A stretch of DNA of 64,000 nucleotides from Astragalus membranaceus (lineage: Eukaryota; Streptophyta; Magnoliopsida; Fabales; Fabaceae), in contig CM076846.1 of the NCBI GenBank assembly GCA_039519185.1, positions 104,938,442 through 105,002,441 of the forward strand. Reading direction: 5' to 3'. How positions within the stretch are numbered: the first letter of the stretch is position 1; each line of letters begins with the position of its first letter. Positions 32,730 to 44,845 of this stretch are shown piece by piece. A program made the position numbers and the translations under genes. Under the pieces are notes generated by a model. That model was given only the letters and a program-made list of their open reading frames with translations. It ran no database searches and had not been told where the DNA came from.

Positions 32730-34321
32730 TATAGCGACCGAAAACTCCGGGTGAAGATTCCTTGAAGGTCCAAAAATGAAGCCGCCACCAAAGTTTAGTT
32801 TAAGGGCAAACATTGGAAAATCCCTTTTGGAATGGATAAGGGTCCTTGAGACCAGATAAGCGTTCGGGAGTCGGTTATGCGTGGGGAAGGTATTAGCACC
32901 CCACGACATCCTTCCTAAGGAAGGTTACCTGCTAACTAGTTGTAGGAAAGAATATTAATTTTGAAAATCTTTATTTTACCCCTTTTATTGTGAATTGAAA
33001 GAAATTAAAAGAAAGAAAAGACCTGATATTATTTTGAATTAAGAAATTATTTAGGAAAAGACTAAAAAAGGTTTTTTATTAGTGCACTTGACAGAGGTCG
33101 GCCGCCCTTTGCTCCTACGTATCTCTTGGTAGAGAATCAAATCACACGTATCTCTTTGTTTGTTGGTGTATTTTATTTAGGGATTTTAGGACTCTTGAGT
33201 GATCAGTTCATTTGTCCTAAAATGATGACTAATCCGTCTGTACAGTCGGCTTAGTCCCCTATTTTCGGAAAATAGAGTTTTTGGAGTTTGGAAAATAGTT
33301 TGATGTATGTTGGTTTGGTTTTGTTGCAATAGGGATTTTAGGACTCTTGAGCCGTACGACTCATTCATCCTAGAACGCTGACGAACCCGACTGTACAGTC
33401 GACTTAATCCCCTATTTTGAAAGTTTGATTTGTGGAAAGAAATGTGTTTGTGTTTATTTCGATTTAGAAATTGTCTGTTTTAAATAGGGATTTCAGGACA
33501 TGATCCGTAACGGTTCATTAGTGACCTAAAAAGCAGACTAACCCGACTGTACATTCGACTTAATCCCCTATTTTGTTCTTGAAAATATTTCTTTATTTAT
33601 GAGAGGAAAAGGAATATTTTGTTTTTGTTTTGAATATGAAGGAAAAGTTAACAAAAAAGAAAAAATGAAAAGTGCAACTAGTGAAAAATATTTATCATGA
33701 ATATTTAAAAATAAACTAATTAAAAGAAAAATAAAAAAAGGGAGGGGGAGAGAGAGAGAGAGCGAGAGCTTCGCTAGGAGAGGGAGAGAATGTGTTCAGT
33801 GTTCTTGCTGAATCACTGCGGTGTGCTTTTCACTGCGGACACGGCCTCCTTTTATAGGTGAAGGGTTAGGTGAAGAGACTTGTTGGACAAGTTAACTTGC
33901 TGGGCAAGTCGACTTGTTGGGCAAACAGCTTGTTGGGCTGAAGGTTAATGGTACTGACACCCCCTGTTATATTATTTTCGTTCTTCTCTATTTTTTTGGA
34001 CTATTCTTATTTTTGTATATTTTTGGTGATATTTTTGTATTTTTGGGCTTTTTTGTATTATTTGGATACTTTATTGTAATATATATTTTTTATTTTCTGA
34101 TTTTATTTCATTATTATTTTTATGGCTTTTTGATCAAAAGGACTAAATTAAGTCCAAAATACCGAACATAGGCCCATTTACTAAGAATTGGCCCAATTAG
34201 GCAAACCGGTCTAAATTAAAACAAGACAGCGCTCGAAATCTCGTTCTCGTAATGATATGGAGTTGTGACACGGGGGCTAAAACAATTGTGATAAATGATC
34301 GGACAAAATTGGGGTATAACA
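32730..34321 (-). repeat. 5' LTR of the Ogre-like element A
   Basis: 1592 bp, matching 3767-5321 and keeping the 45 bp missing from that copy. The two-hairpin module at about 33087-33150 is damaged: part of the TACGTAG partner is deleted and one stem pair is lost. Confidence 0.85.
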
Positions 34322-35052
34322 GTTTCTTTTTTGGGTTCCGGGTGGAACCGGTGGCGAGGAATGTCCCGGGTTCCGCGCGGAACCGGTGTTTTGGCTTGTA
34401 ATATTTTGTAGCCTTTTTGAATTTGAGGACCCAGCCGTATCCGAGGTGACTTGTAATATTTACTTAATTTAACTGCTCGCAATTCCGGTTTTATTTACCT
34501 CGGTTGCGTTTTACTCCTTTCGTTAAATTTATGCATTTGTGTTCTAATTCGCTCAAGTGGTGGACGTCGCCTTCGGGGCAGTTTACCAAGACTCGGCCCA
34601 GATCGAACTCTCCCCTCAGGGTAGTGGCAACCTCGGCCAACTAGTGCGTTCTTTATTTACGTTGATCACGTAACGCGTGTCGCCTTCAGGGCAGTTTACT
34701 GGGACTCGGCCCAGATCGAACTCTCCCTTCAGGGTTGTGGCTACCTCGGCCATTGATAACATCGGTAAACACCGTCTTTTGTCAAAGCGTAGATTAATAT
34801 TCTCGGTATACACCGTTCTTTATACAAAAGGAATGATAACATTAGTATATCATCGGTATACACTGTATTTCGTCAAAAGAAATGATAACATCAGTATAAC
34901 ATCGGTATACACCGTTCTTCATACAAAATGGGGAAATTAAAATCGTGAAGCATTGTCGACGAGGCGATCAATGCTGGGAACAGGAAATGCGTCCTTAGGA
35001 CAAGGGGAAATTAAAATCGGTATACACCGTTTTTCACCAGAGTGTAGCTTAA
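34322..35052 (-). repeat. 3' region of the Tat element with repeats and an RT-derived filler
   Basis: Lies just downstream of integrase. A unit of about 114 bp (CTCGGCCCAGATCGAACTCT...CTCGGCC) occurs twice at 34562-34752. A TCGGTATACACCGT motif recurs five times at 34768-35030. A 59-bp copy of RT sequence lies at 34946-35004 between two copies of GGGGAAATTAAAATCG. No separate gene is seen. Confidence 0.75.
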
Positions 35053-35870
35053 CTGTAGTATTTCTTCAATTTGGTGGCGTTCTAGGTCCTCGGGATTGCT
35101 TTTCCGACCAAGGTCTCTAACTCGTAAGCGCCGTTACCGATCTTAGATACGACTCGGTAGGGTCCTTTCCAATTTTGGGCGAGTTTGCCTTGGGCGGCGT
35201 TCTTTAAGCCGACGTCGGTTCTTCGGAAGACCAAATCGCCGACTTCAAAATCCCTCGAGATAACTTTTGAGTTATTTCGGGCTGCTATCCTTTGCTTGAT
35301 CAGTGCTTTTTTAAGGGAGTCTTGGCCTCGGACTTCGTCGATGAGGTCGAGGTTCCCTTTCAACGCTCGATTGTTGTCCTTCGGTGATTTTGAGTGGAGG
35401 GTTCTCCAACTTAACTCTCCAATATCGACCGGGATTACAGCCTCGCTCCCATATGAGAGTCGGAAAGGAGTTTCACCCGTGGAACTTTGGGGGGTGGTTC
35501 GGTAGGCCCATAGCACATAGGGTAACTCCTCACACCATTTGCCTTTGGCTTCATCCAGTCGCTTTCTTAGTCAATTGAGGAGTACCTTGTTTGCAGCCTC
35601 GGCCTGACCGTTGGTTTGAGGGTGCTCCACCGAGGTGAACCGGTGTTTGATTTGAAGGTCAGACATGAGCTTTATGAAACCTTTATCGGTGAACTGAGTT
35701 CCATTGTCGGTGATTACTACCTCAGGGATCCCGAATCTGGTCATTATATTCTTGCTGAAGAATTTGATACAGTTCTTTGCGCTGATGATGGCCAAGGGCT
35801 CGGCCTCGATCCATTTTGTGAAATAGTCCACAACTACTATTAGGTACTTGACCTGGCCCAGGGCGGTTGG
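35053..35870 (-). pseudogene. Integrase core and C-terminus of the Tat element (3' part of the split gene)
   Basis: Starts right after the Copia insertion (FPTALGQVKY). It includes VDYFTKWIEAEPL, then ITDNGTQF with the second catalytic Asp and VEHPQTNGQAEAAN with the catalytic Glu, then a stop near 35573. It continues in the same direction as MLWAYRTTPQSSTGETPFRL to a GKGPYRV-like tail and NATKLKKYYS. Stops replace residues at about 35573 and 35080. The family is the Tat lineage judged from the core motifs. Together with 55148-55640 it forms one interrupted integrase. Confidence 0.85.
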
Positions 35871-35875
35871 GAAAG

Positions 35876-37251
35876 TGTTGGGAAATCAAGAGATATTATT
35901 TTAAAACTCTTTTAAAATCAATCTCAAGAGCGGAAAAATTCCCTTTACCAAGATCGCTTAGAACTACAAGAATCACTATGAGTTCATGTGTTTACCTCTT
36001 GAAGCGTCGAGGAGACAAATCACCAACACCACAAGCGCAGTGTCTCTATTCAGTCCACGTGAACGGTTTCCTCAGAATGGCGTCGGTGCTAGCTGACAGC
36101 TACTGTGAAGGAGGAGGCAAAACAAAATAGACTCTATTAGGGTTCTCTTTGGAGGCGCAATATATCACATATATATAATGCTCCTTTCTATCATTTGTTG
36201 CCTTAGTGGGCCTTGTACATTACAAGCCCAACTCCTTCTTTATTTAATTAAATCTTTATTTAATTAAATAACTATTTTCTGATTTAACCGTTCAATTGTG
36301 TGATCCTATAGGCTCCCACTTAATTGGCAATAATAGAAAATATTATAAACAATGAGCGGCATCTAGCAATGCATCATTGTCACCCAATTAATGAGAAAAC
36401 CGGTGATCCGATTTTAACCTTCTGCGACCATAATTTATCGTGCAGTAATTGTCCCTTAGTCCAAATGTCTAATTGAACGCAAGTCACAATGTGTGTCATA
36501 CTTGCAAAGTCCAATTATTTATTTATCGATCCCAGAGTAGACACGTAAATAATAATGAACGCAATATCACATATTGGTCCATTATAGCATGGCCATGCAT
36601 TTCCACGGTCTCACTCTATCGATAGGCCCAAGACATAACTCCTGTTATGTAGGAGGGACGAATCCTATCTACATCACTCACACCCCTCCACATGGTTCAT
36701 TGCAGGCCCAATAACCACCTTTATGGTTGTCCTGTCACGGACAACGTTTGATGGCTTTAAAGTCTACAACTTCACATGTAGGGATCGTAGTGACTTCAAG
36801 TCGAAGGACTACTCACAATGGTCGCATGAGAATCGCTAATGACACTTACACAACAATTATGTAGCATTCTCATGGTGGGTCAATCCAGTATAAATATTAC
36901 TCCTAATATTTATACTTGTGTTATGATTCAATATCTCCATATCCATGACCTGTGAGATGTGGTCATCTATCATCAACACAATAGCCTCTATGCATTATTG
37001 TTGTCCTTGTTAACAATAATACTTCGACTACGGATACTTTAAGAATAGTGTTCTATAGTTCAATGGGGTCTTACGATCAAATCACATTTGATGTTCCATT
37101 GAACAAACTATCTATTCTAAGGACTTTATTATGATATACTCTTATAACATAGTAAATAATGCCTTACACATATATCAAATATATGACATAAAATCATGAT
37201 ACAAATAATAATCTATTCAAAATAGATTGGCCACTAGGGCTTACACCAACA
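35876..37251 (-). repeat. 3' LTR of the Copia element
   Basis: 1376 bp, TGTTGG...CCAACA ends. It gives the uninterrupted sequence across both the CACTA target (GTTAACAATAATACTTCG near 37010-37027) and the MITE target (ATATACTCT near 37135). Confidence 0.92.
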
Positions 37252-37599
37252 ATCTCCCACTAGCACTGGTGCTCGAGCATCAGTTCAACACCCATCGAAC
37301 TAGTGTGAGTGTCAAGCTACAACTGAGCTAGAGACTCCTTTAGCGGATTGTTGTACTTATTTCCATATCTCCTCTCCGATCATCCATCGACTGAGATATA
37401 AACAACTAAGTATATGTCTGGACCACTAATATTGCCAAGTTTCCTAAGCCTACGCGATTACTCCATGATCATCACATCGAGCATCAAATCACCCCTTTAA
37501 GTTAAGAGTGACCCTTATATCTCAAGTTGGTGATAGGACTTATCAAACCTACACATATCTTGTGTAACTTGAATCGACATCATATCCACTGCACTTGTG

Positions 37600-38200
37600 G
37601 AGCCGACTCATATTCCATTATAGGTGGCTCTTGTGGTACTTGAATTTCTTCAAGTTCTACATTTCTCTAACTGGTTCCCATGGTGATAAACTCTCTTAGG
37701 AACGCCCAAATTTTTCATTATAAAATATTTTTCCTTTGGAGATATTGTAGTTTCCTTAGGATACTTCACAAAATACATTTATCTGATTTGGCACAGTCTA
37801 TCGGATAAACTTGACAAATCAAATCTTAATAAACGTCACATTCGGCCTTTCCATATCACATATGGAGCCATTTTACTCCCTCAAATGGAACATGGTTAGG
37901 GTAAGAAATAACTGTATAAAGAGCGTATCTCAGAAAGAGTCATAAAATTTTGATTGACTCATCAGAGATCATACCTTGTCTAACAAGGTGCTATTCAAAT
38001 AGTCAACAAATTCCTGGCTTTAGTATTTACCATCATGATCCGATCGTATGGTTATAATACTCTTGCCTGTATGGTTCACCACTTCGTTATTGAACTCATT
38101 GAACTCTTCAAGGGTTCCTGATTTATGTTCCATAAGATACACTAATCACTGTTTATTGTAGTTAACAATAAACCCAATGAAGTTTAGAACCTATCTCTTG
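37600..38200 (-). pseudogene. Copia integrase remnant
   Basis: Minus-strand translation gives NFIGFIVNYNKQ-stop-LVYLMEHKSG at about 38142-38200, aligning with the Copia integrase segment YFITFIDDYSR.GYVYLMKHKSE. Then come EEFNEFNNEV and IRSDHDGKY with the DDE-type Asp (near 38033), and SQEFVDYL joined directly to NSTLLDKV. About 40 residues of the core with the TPPGTPQWNGVSER motif are missing at that join. Downstream fragments APYVIWKGR and YPKETTISPKEKYF match the post-core region. Many stops and frame changes mean it is inactive. Known from family alignment memory, not a search. Confidence 0.78.
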
Positions 38201-41200
38201 CACTTTTGTTTAGTGGCTGACATACATCTCATGTATCATGCCAAAAGATAACGAACTCTATCACCATGACTTGTGATTGGAGCTTAGTCATCTTTTCTAA
38301 TAAGTAAGATTCATAGATCCCAAATGACTCACAATCAATTGAGTCCAAGAGTCCATTTCAGTGGAACTTAAAACTCGCTTCTTACTTATTTTCCCTAAAC
38401 GATACTGCGAATGTATATAAGACTCAAATTATTTGATTTGACCTTATTCACATTTATGTCGTAGATAAGAAGAAAGTTTAGATCAACGATACATAGTATA
38501 TATCTTTCAAGGTCTTCAACATAGAAAAACACCAATTGAATAAATGAAACAACGCTTGTCCTTTTATTACAATACAAAATCCTTTCTTGCTCACTCAAGA
38601 AATGGAATTGATGTTTCCATTAGCTGCTAGAAACTAATAACCCTTATTTAGTTTCAAGACAAGCCATCAAGGGCTACATCAACACTCCCTTTTAAATCCC
38701 CACATTTATGCACATGTGAAATCTACATCTGATGTAGAGGTGGGAAGTTTGTTTCTATGACAAAATATTTGAAGAAGTCCAACTTCCTTTCTTCAACTTA
38801 TACTCTTTCTGGTACAAAATCAATTCTTCTTCCAACATTCGGTCCAACCATATTGGAAAAAGTTCATTCCATAGAAACCCTTCATATGTCAGTTTCAAGG
38901 TTGAAGTATTGGGCTTGCACTTGTTCTTATCCATGTACTACTCCTTGATACTAAACATCGGGCCTTTCCCTTCCATGACCATCAAGATGGCCTAAACTTT
39001 TCGACCCTATCCATTCAAAACTCTTGTTGGATTAAGTTAGTGTCGCCAACTCTTGGCGCTAGGGATATCCCAGCCGTTCCAGTTCTCAATATACCTAATC
39101 GCATGAAGCACATGAGGACCTATTGGATTTCCCATACATATTGCAACTAAAGAAGGGACGAGAAGACTCAAACTTTTCATGTCTTGCTCACTCTTGGTAG
39201 AGTATCATGAGGTGTATGATCACATCATATGCCTTTTATGATTGCAAGAATGAAATATCCTAGAACGAAGGCATCGACTTGATGCGTCTCATAAGCATCG
39301 TTTCAATCCTAGTAGGAGTAGGTTACTCAAAATATTTTTCTCGAGAATATACAGTTTCTCTCATGCTTGAGGACAATCCTCAAGTTTATATACCAATCCA
39401 GAAAATTATTTCTAAACGACTTGTCCTTCTCAAGGACGAATCACAGTTAATATTGTGCTGAATGCTATGGTAATTTCAATTACAGAAATAGCAGAAAATA
39501 AATATCACGAATAAAACATATTTAGTAGGACTTTTCTAAATATGCTCCCACTATTTTATTCAAATCAATGACCCTCACCATTGACTCGGAAAATTCCACT
39601 GGGAAATTTTCTAGTGAGACCAAGATCCATATTTCACCATGTTCTGAGACAGCTGAGCTGATTCACCCAAAACATGGTTATTTAGGTAAGAAACTCATTT
39701 CCAATTACATCACATGTAACTCTTGGATCAGTTGGGTGAGCAACACTTGCTCAAACCATCTTATGAATTTAAGCCCAACTCCTTTGCCTCTGGGCCCATT
39801 TCAATCCTATTGAATTCGACCGAGTTAAATTAGACCCAATGGTTGGCAGTCGGATCTTATCCTATCGCGCCTCACCGATATAGAATAGTGTACTCAGCTT
39901 TGGCATGACCCACACTAGACGATACTGGCCATGACGAGTGCCACACATCGGAAGGCAATAAACTTAATATTTGATTTGAGGGATTTTGATTAGGCGATCT
40001 CATCAGCATTTATATTAACATGCAAAGCGTCTCTCAAACATGTTAAACATACATCTCACACGCATCATGCATCACATACATAAAACATATACGATAGGGT
40101 GGTACGGTTATGGCCCCCTAATATCTAAGAATTAAATAAACTATTTATTACAATTCTTTGACACGCGTACAAGCTTCAAAAGCTTCTCCCACTGGCATCC
40201 ACAAATAGTGTTGTCTTCTTCTCAACTCTTGAGCAATTACATTATTTAAGTAGACGACTAAAATAATTAAAAGGCACGACACGCAGGTCGTATTTAAATT
40301 AAAATAAATCACGACATGCAGGTCGTATTTAAAATAAATATTCTAAGGCCATTACCATACACCTCTCACATAATTTTTAATAATAAATATTAATAACCAT
40401 TATTAACATAAATATCATTATATCAATTATGTGAAATCAGCTAACTATTATCTATTATTTCTAATAGGTGTATTTCCGAAAATATTTCCGCACATGAAAT
40501 TAGCTTCTAATTGATATGCAAGACAAACAATTATCACATAACAAATTACAACCCTTAAATGCATAATCATTAACTTTTGAACCAATTTCAAATGAAAGCG
40601 AATCATATTTCCAAATCAGCCAAAATCTTGTACGGCCAATTAATTGATTTCTAAAGCCAATTAATTTCCAATAAAGTAGCGCATATCATCATATCTTTAG
40701 TTCAAAAGATTCCTTCTTTGATTTTGAAATAATTTGATTCATAATAGCCTATGCATGGCTAATAATCCATACTCGAATGATATCAAATATTTTGATCTTT
40801 TTCAAAACCTTATTATTGATTGTATTCAATGGCTAGACAATGAAATATCTTTCAATGAGTGAATTGCACGTCTAAAAGCGGTTAGTACGGTATTCCAAAA
40901 CTGACACGCGCTTTGACTTTGATTTAATTAATTAGAGAAAACCATGGATAACTCATTTACCAATTTGAGATTGTTTTCATTTACAAGTCAAAGAATTGCC
41001 TACTGGAATTGTTCCAACATCAAAGATAACCTTTCAAACACCATTTTGAAAAAGTTCATCGTACAAGATTTCTCAAAAATTACGCCCGTGAAAAAGTTTG
41101 TCATACCAACGGAGTATACCCATTCTTATGCTGTTCCAGCAAAACTCTGCTCGTGAAATTATGCATAAAGAAAAACTAAAACATACTTTCACGAAGGACG

Positions 41201-41311
41201 CATCCAATAACGGGTAAGATAACATGAATATCGAATGAATCATATTCAAAGCATCAAAACATGTTATCAAAAAGGCAAACAGGCGTATAGAATTCAAGGT
41301 TACTAAGACTA
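38201..41311 (-). other. Rest of the Copia interior, no readable gag
   Basis: Expected to hold gag, protease and leader. No ORF over 90 codons fits any known domain. The sequence is AT-rich and too decayed for me to assign. A repeated ACGACA(C/T)GCAGGTCGTATTTAAA unit lies at 40274-40333. Confidence 0.5.
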
Positions 41312-41326
41312 AGGCTCTGATACCAC

Positions 41327-42468
41327 TGTTGGGAAATCAAGAGATATTATTTTAAAATCCTTTTAAAATCAATCTCAAGAGCGGAAAAATTCCCTTTACC
41401 AAGATCGCTTAAAACTACAAGAATCACTATGAGTTCATGTGTTTACCTCTTGAAGCGTCGAGGAGACAAATCACCAACACCACAAGCGCAGTGTCTCAAT
41501 TCAGTCCACGTGAACGGTTTCCTCGAAATGGTGTCAGTGCTAGCTGACAGCTACTGTGAAGGAGGAGGCACAGCAAAATAGACTCTATTAGGGCTCTCTT
41601 TGGAGGCGCAATATATCACATATATATAATGCTCCTTTCTATCATTTGTTTCCTTAGTAGGCTTTGTACATTACAAGCCCAACTCATTCTTTATTTAATT
41701 AAATATTTATTTAATTAAATAACTATTTTCCGATTTAACCGTTCAATCGTGTGACCCTATAGGCTCCCACTTAATTGGCAATAATACAAAATATTATAAA
41801 CAATGAGCGGCATCTAGCAATGCATCATTGTCACCCAATTAATGAGAAAACCGGTGATCCGATTTTAACCTTCTGCGACCATAATTTATCGTGCAGTAAT
41901 TGTCCCTTCGTCCAAATGTCTAATTGAACGCAAGTCACAATGTGTGTCATACTTGCAAAGTCCAATTATTTATTTATCGATCCCAGAGTAGACACGTAAA
42001 TAATAATGAACGCAATATCACATATTGGTCCATTATAGCATGGCCATGCATTTCCACGGTCTCACTTTATCGATAGGCCCAAGACATAACTCCTGTTATG
42101 TAGGAGGGACGAATCCTATCTACATCACTCACACCCCTCCACATGGTTCATTGCAGGCCCAATAACCACCTTTATGGTTGTCCTGTCACGAACAACGTTT
42201 GATGGCTTTAAAGTCTACAACTTCACATGTAGGGATCGTAGTGACTTCAAGTCGAAGGACTACTCCCAATGGTCGCATGAGAATCGCTAATGACACTTAC
42301 ACAACAATTATGTAGCATTCTCATGGTGGGTCAATCCAGTATAAATATTACTCCTAATATTTATACTTGTGTTATGATTCAATATCTCCATATCCATGAC
42401 CCGTGAGATGTGGTCATCAATCATCAACACAATAGCCTCTATGCATTATTGTTGTCATTGTTAACAAT
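41327..42468 (-). repeat. 5' LTR of the Copia element, first part
   Basis: Matches 35876-37017 with few differences and stops at the CACTA target triplet AAT (42466-42468). It resumes at 54584. Confidence 0.92.
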
Positions 42469-42489
42469 CACTAGTGGAAAAAATGCATT

Positions 42490-42680
42490 TTATAACTGCT
42501 ATTTATATCGGTTAAAAACGGCCTGATATTAAAAGTGATGCGGTGGCAGTTTTGTAATTAAAATTAGAATTTTTAAATCGGTTGCCACAGGAACCGATAT
42601 AGAAAGTGGAAAAATCATCTTTCATATCGGTTCCATTCAATAACCATTATAGAAAGTGGGGCTTCCATAACGGGTCAAAA
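42490..42680. promoter_or_regulatory. Left subterminal repeats of the CACTA element
   Basis: Contains ATATCGGTT at 42507, AATCGGTTGCC at 42576 with AACCGATAT at 42592, ATATCGGTTCC at 42623, and the related CGGGT/ACCCG pair near 42668-42694. These are likely transposase-binding sites by analogy with other CACTA elements. Confidence 0.65.
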
Positions 42681-42689
42681 CACCACCCG

Positions 42690-43200
42690 TTATAGAAAAT
42701 AAAAAATTGGTTTTTCGCGTACGCTCCCTCTCTCGGTACTCTAATTTTGTTCGCTCTCTCCCTTATCTCTTCCACGCGTTCCACAGCACACACGATGAAA
42801 CCCTCTTCTTCAACTCACAAAACCATCTTCTTCATCTCAGAAAACCCTCTTCTTCAACTCACAAAACCATCTTCTTCATCAACCTCGCTCACCACGATGC
42901 AACGAGCTCACCACGATGCAACCTCGCTATCACCACGATGCAACCTCGCTATCACCACGATGCAACGCCGTTTTCCCACCGATGCAACGAGCTCACCACG
43001 ATGCAACTAAACCTCACTCTCTGAACCAAACTTTTCCTCTCTGCGAACCAAACTGAGAACCCTAATACCATTCCTTTCTTGATTTCGAACCCTAATCTCA
43101 TTCCTCTCTTGATTGCGAACCCTAATCCTGTCCTTCTCTACGATTTTGAGCCCTAATCTGAAGAAATCAGGAACGAACTCAGAAAACTCAACAGGTTGGT
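42690..43200 (+). other. CACTA 5' interior, possible leader of a chimeric transcript
   Basis: Pyrimidine-rich sequence with CACCACGATGCAAC repeated five times (42890-43005) and a TTGATT(G/T)CGAACCCTAATC repeat (43080-43128). Two overlapping ORFs of 87 and 105 codons across the repeats have no recognisable domain. A GTTGGTAATGG step at 43195 and a pyrimidine tract plus CAG at 43312 could be splice sites. Confidence 0.4.
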
Positions 43201-43312
43201 AATGGAAGTCCATCTATATTTATATTCTTAGTCTTGTTGAAGTTGATCTAGTCTGCATGTTTTCATAGCAATCTAATTATCTTTTTTGGTGTCTAATTTC
43301 ATAACTTTCAGG

Positions 43313-43690
43313 CTCTTCACGACACTTTAAGGCGCATATCTTCTGTGCCATCGCTTCCTGTTCTGAAGCAACACCTAGCGAATAAGGATACATGTGTTGC
43401 TGAAGAATATAAGGCTGGGGATACTCATATTGGAACTAGGAAAAAAAGGATACTCTAGTGTCAGCTTTACCCCAAGCAAGTCAGATGCAGAAGTCTTCTG
43501 TTATTTCTCTAAATGGAATTTCAACAGCATTTCTTCAATGTATACTGATGCAAGTTCAGTGTCTGCTAAAAAGTACTTTAGAGATGAGAAAGAAGCTAAA
43601 CAGATGCAGTCAAAAGCTGTTCTGGATAATCACACCAGCATTGCATCTCTGGAATCTCAGAAGAGAGGACTTGTCTACTATAATCACAAG
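43313..43690 (+). pseudogene. Captured exon fragment, unidentified host gene
   Basis: After TTTCAG the frame ALHDTLRRISSVPSLPVL, then KQHLANKDTCVAEE, looks like a real exon. A frame change follows near 43440. The next open segment (43458-43715 or 43394-43777, depending on frame) reaches an exon-like end AAGGCAAGTAAATT. I do not recognise the protein. It lies just upstream of the ABCC fragment and in the same orientation. Confidence 0.4.
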
Positions 43691-43866
43691 GCAAGTAAAT
43701 TTTGGATCATTTTGAAAATATTGTTTGCTTTGAGTATGTTGGTTGTCATTTATTTTTGTGGTGGACTCAGAAATTAGTACTTGGTTATTGATTCCTTTTC
43801 ATGAATTGTGTCTACTTAAACAACTTTTGATTCTTGGTTTAGCTTGTTGTACTTTGTATCTGTGAG

Positions 43867-44312
43867 AGAGGGGAATGTATGAAAGAAAATATATTGTTTG
43901 GAAAGAAAATGAATAAGGGCTTGTATGAATCTGTTTTGGATGGTTGTGCTTTGCACCAGGATATTAACACGTGGAGTGATGGAGATTTGACCATGGTGGA
44001 GGAGAGGGGAATAAATTTGAGTGGAGGACAAAAACAGCGAATTCAATTGGCAAGGGCTGTTTACAATGATTCAGATATTTATTTCCTTGATGATCCGTTT
44101 AGTGCTGTTGATGCTCATACAGGAAGTCATTTGTTCAAGGTTAGCATAGCATTGCTATTTTTGATGTTGATGTTAATGATGTTTTTTCATTCATGCTTTC
44201 ACTAAAAAGTGTAAATGTTGTGCAGGAATGTCTAATGAAACTTTTATATGACAAAACTGTTGTTTATGCTACTCATCAAATGGAATTCTTGGAAGCTGCT
44301 GATCTGATTTTA
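43867..44312 (+). pseudogene. Captured ABCC-type ABC transporter fragment (nucleotide-binding domain)
   Basis: Two exons, about 43867-44139 and 44226-44312, separated by an 86-bp GT-AG intron. The first encodes ENILFGKKM, the ABC signature LSGGQKQR, and Walker B IYFLDDPFSAVDAHTGSHLF. The second encodes ECLMKLLYDKTVVYATHQME with the H-loop His and FLEAADLIL. This order and wording fit nucleotide-binding domain 1 of plant ABCC (MRP) transporters. Walker A and all membrane segments are absent, so it cannot work as a transporter. It is one of several gene pieces inside the CACTA element. Confidence 0.88.
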
Positions 44313-44845
44313 GTAAGCTGCTGAACACTTTGTCTTCCACTGATGAAATTACTGCCAGTGTTTGCTTGCCCTCCAACACCAATAGTATACTTTATGTTAG
44401 GTTATTAATCGCCTTATTCTCTGACACTGATGAATGATCATCATTTACATGAATTAATTCACCAGTGCGCTATTCATGAATTCAAATCTCCTCTTCTCAA
44501 TTCCATTGATAACAGAATGTAATTTTTCTGTTCTCTACTAGAGTGAATTCGTTGTTATGTTATGTTATGCTATGAATTCGTTCATTGTTTTGCCTGTTTC
44601 TTTTGATACGATACGCCACAAGAAATTTCTGACTTTAAAACTCTGAGTGATTGATTTTGAGGTTCTGTGTCATTGCTTAGGAAACAAGATAGACAGCGAT
44701 TCAATACAATCACGTTTCTTTGTTTTAATTTTTATATATAACGTCTATTGTTTCACGTTGTGGTTTGAAGGCTTCTAAACTATACAGGCTGTGAATATTT
44801 ATTCTACAGATAACAGCACCTAATAGCCGCCGCCATAAAGAAAGA

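Larger units (their letters stand above)
3767..34321 (-). mobile_element. Non-autonomous Ogre-like element without gag or pol (element A)
   Basis: LTRs at 3767-5321 and 32730-34321 run in the same direction. The minus-strand LTR begins TGTTATACCCCAATTTTGTC, nearly the same as the Ogre-like element at 9028. A primer site CTGGCAACTTCACTGGGG (minus) sits inside the right LTR, and a purine tract AAAGAGGGGCAGC (minus) sits inside the left LTR, so transcription runs right to left. Without nested insertions it is about 8.1 kb. Leader sequence (32.7-31.5 kb) passes almost directly into sequence matching the post-coding region of the 9028 element (31.25 kb leftwards), with no gag or pol. The flanks GTTAG (3762-3766) and GTTTC (34322-34326) match at only 3 of 5 bases, so the duplication has decayed or the ends are slightly off. 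Confidence 0.82.

Noticed and set aside
3762..34326. Perfect target duplication for element A
   Set aside because: The flanks GTTAG and GTTTC match at only three of five positions, so I do not claim a duplication. The element call rests on LTRs, primer site and purine tract.
35185..35578. Plus-strand ORFs over the integrase region, and similar shadows at 57277-57727, 58363-58821 and 59227-59957
   Set aside because: Antisense shadows of the minus-strand gag-pol frames, which carry the recognisable motifs.
43867..44312. A functional ABC transporter gene
   Set aside because: Only the middle and end of one nucleotide-binding domain is present, with no Walker A or membrane segments, and it lies inside a CACTA transposon beside other gene pieces.
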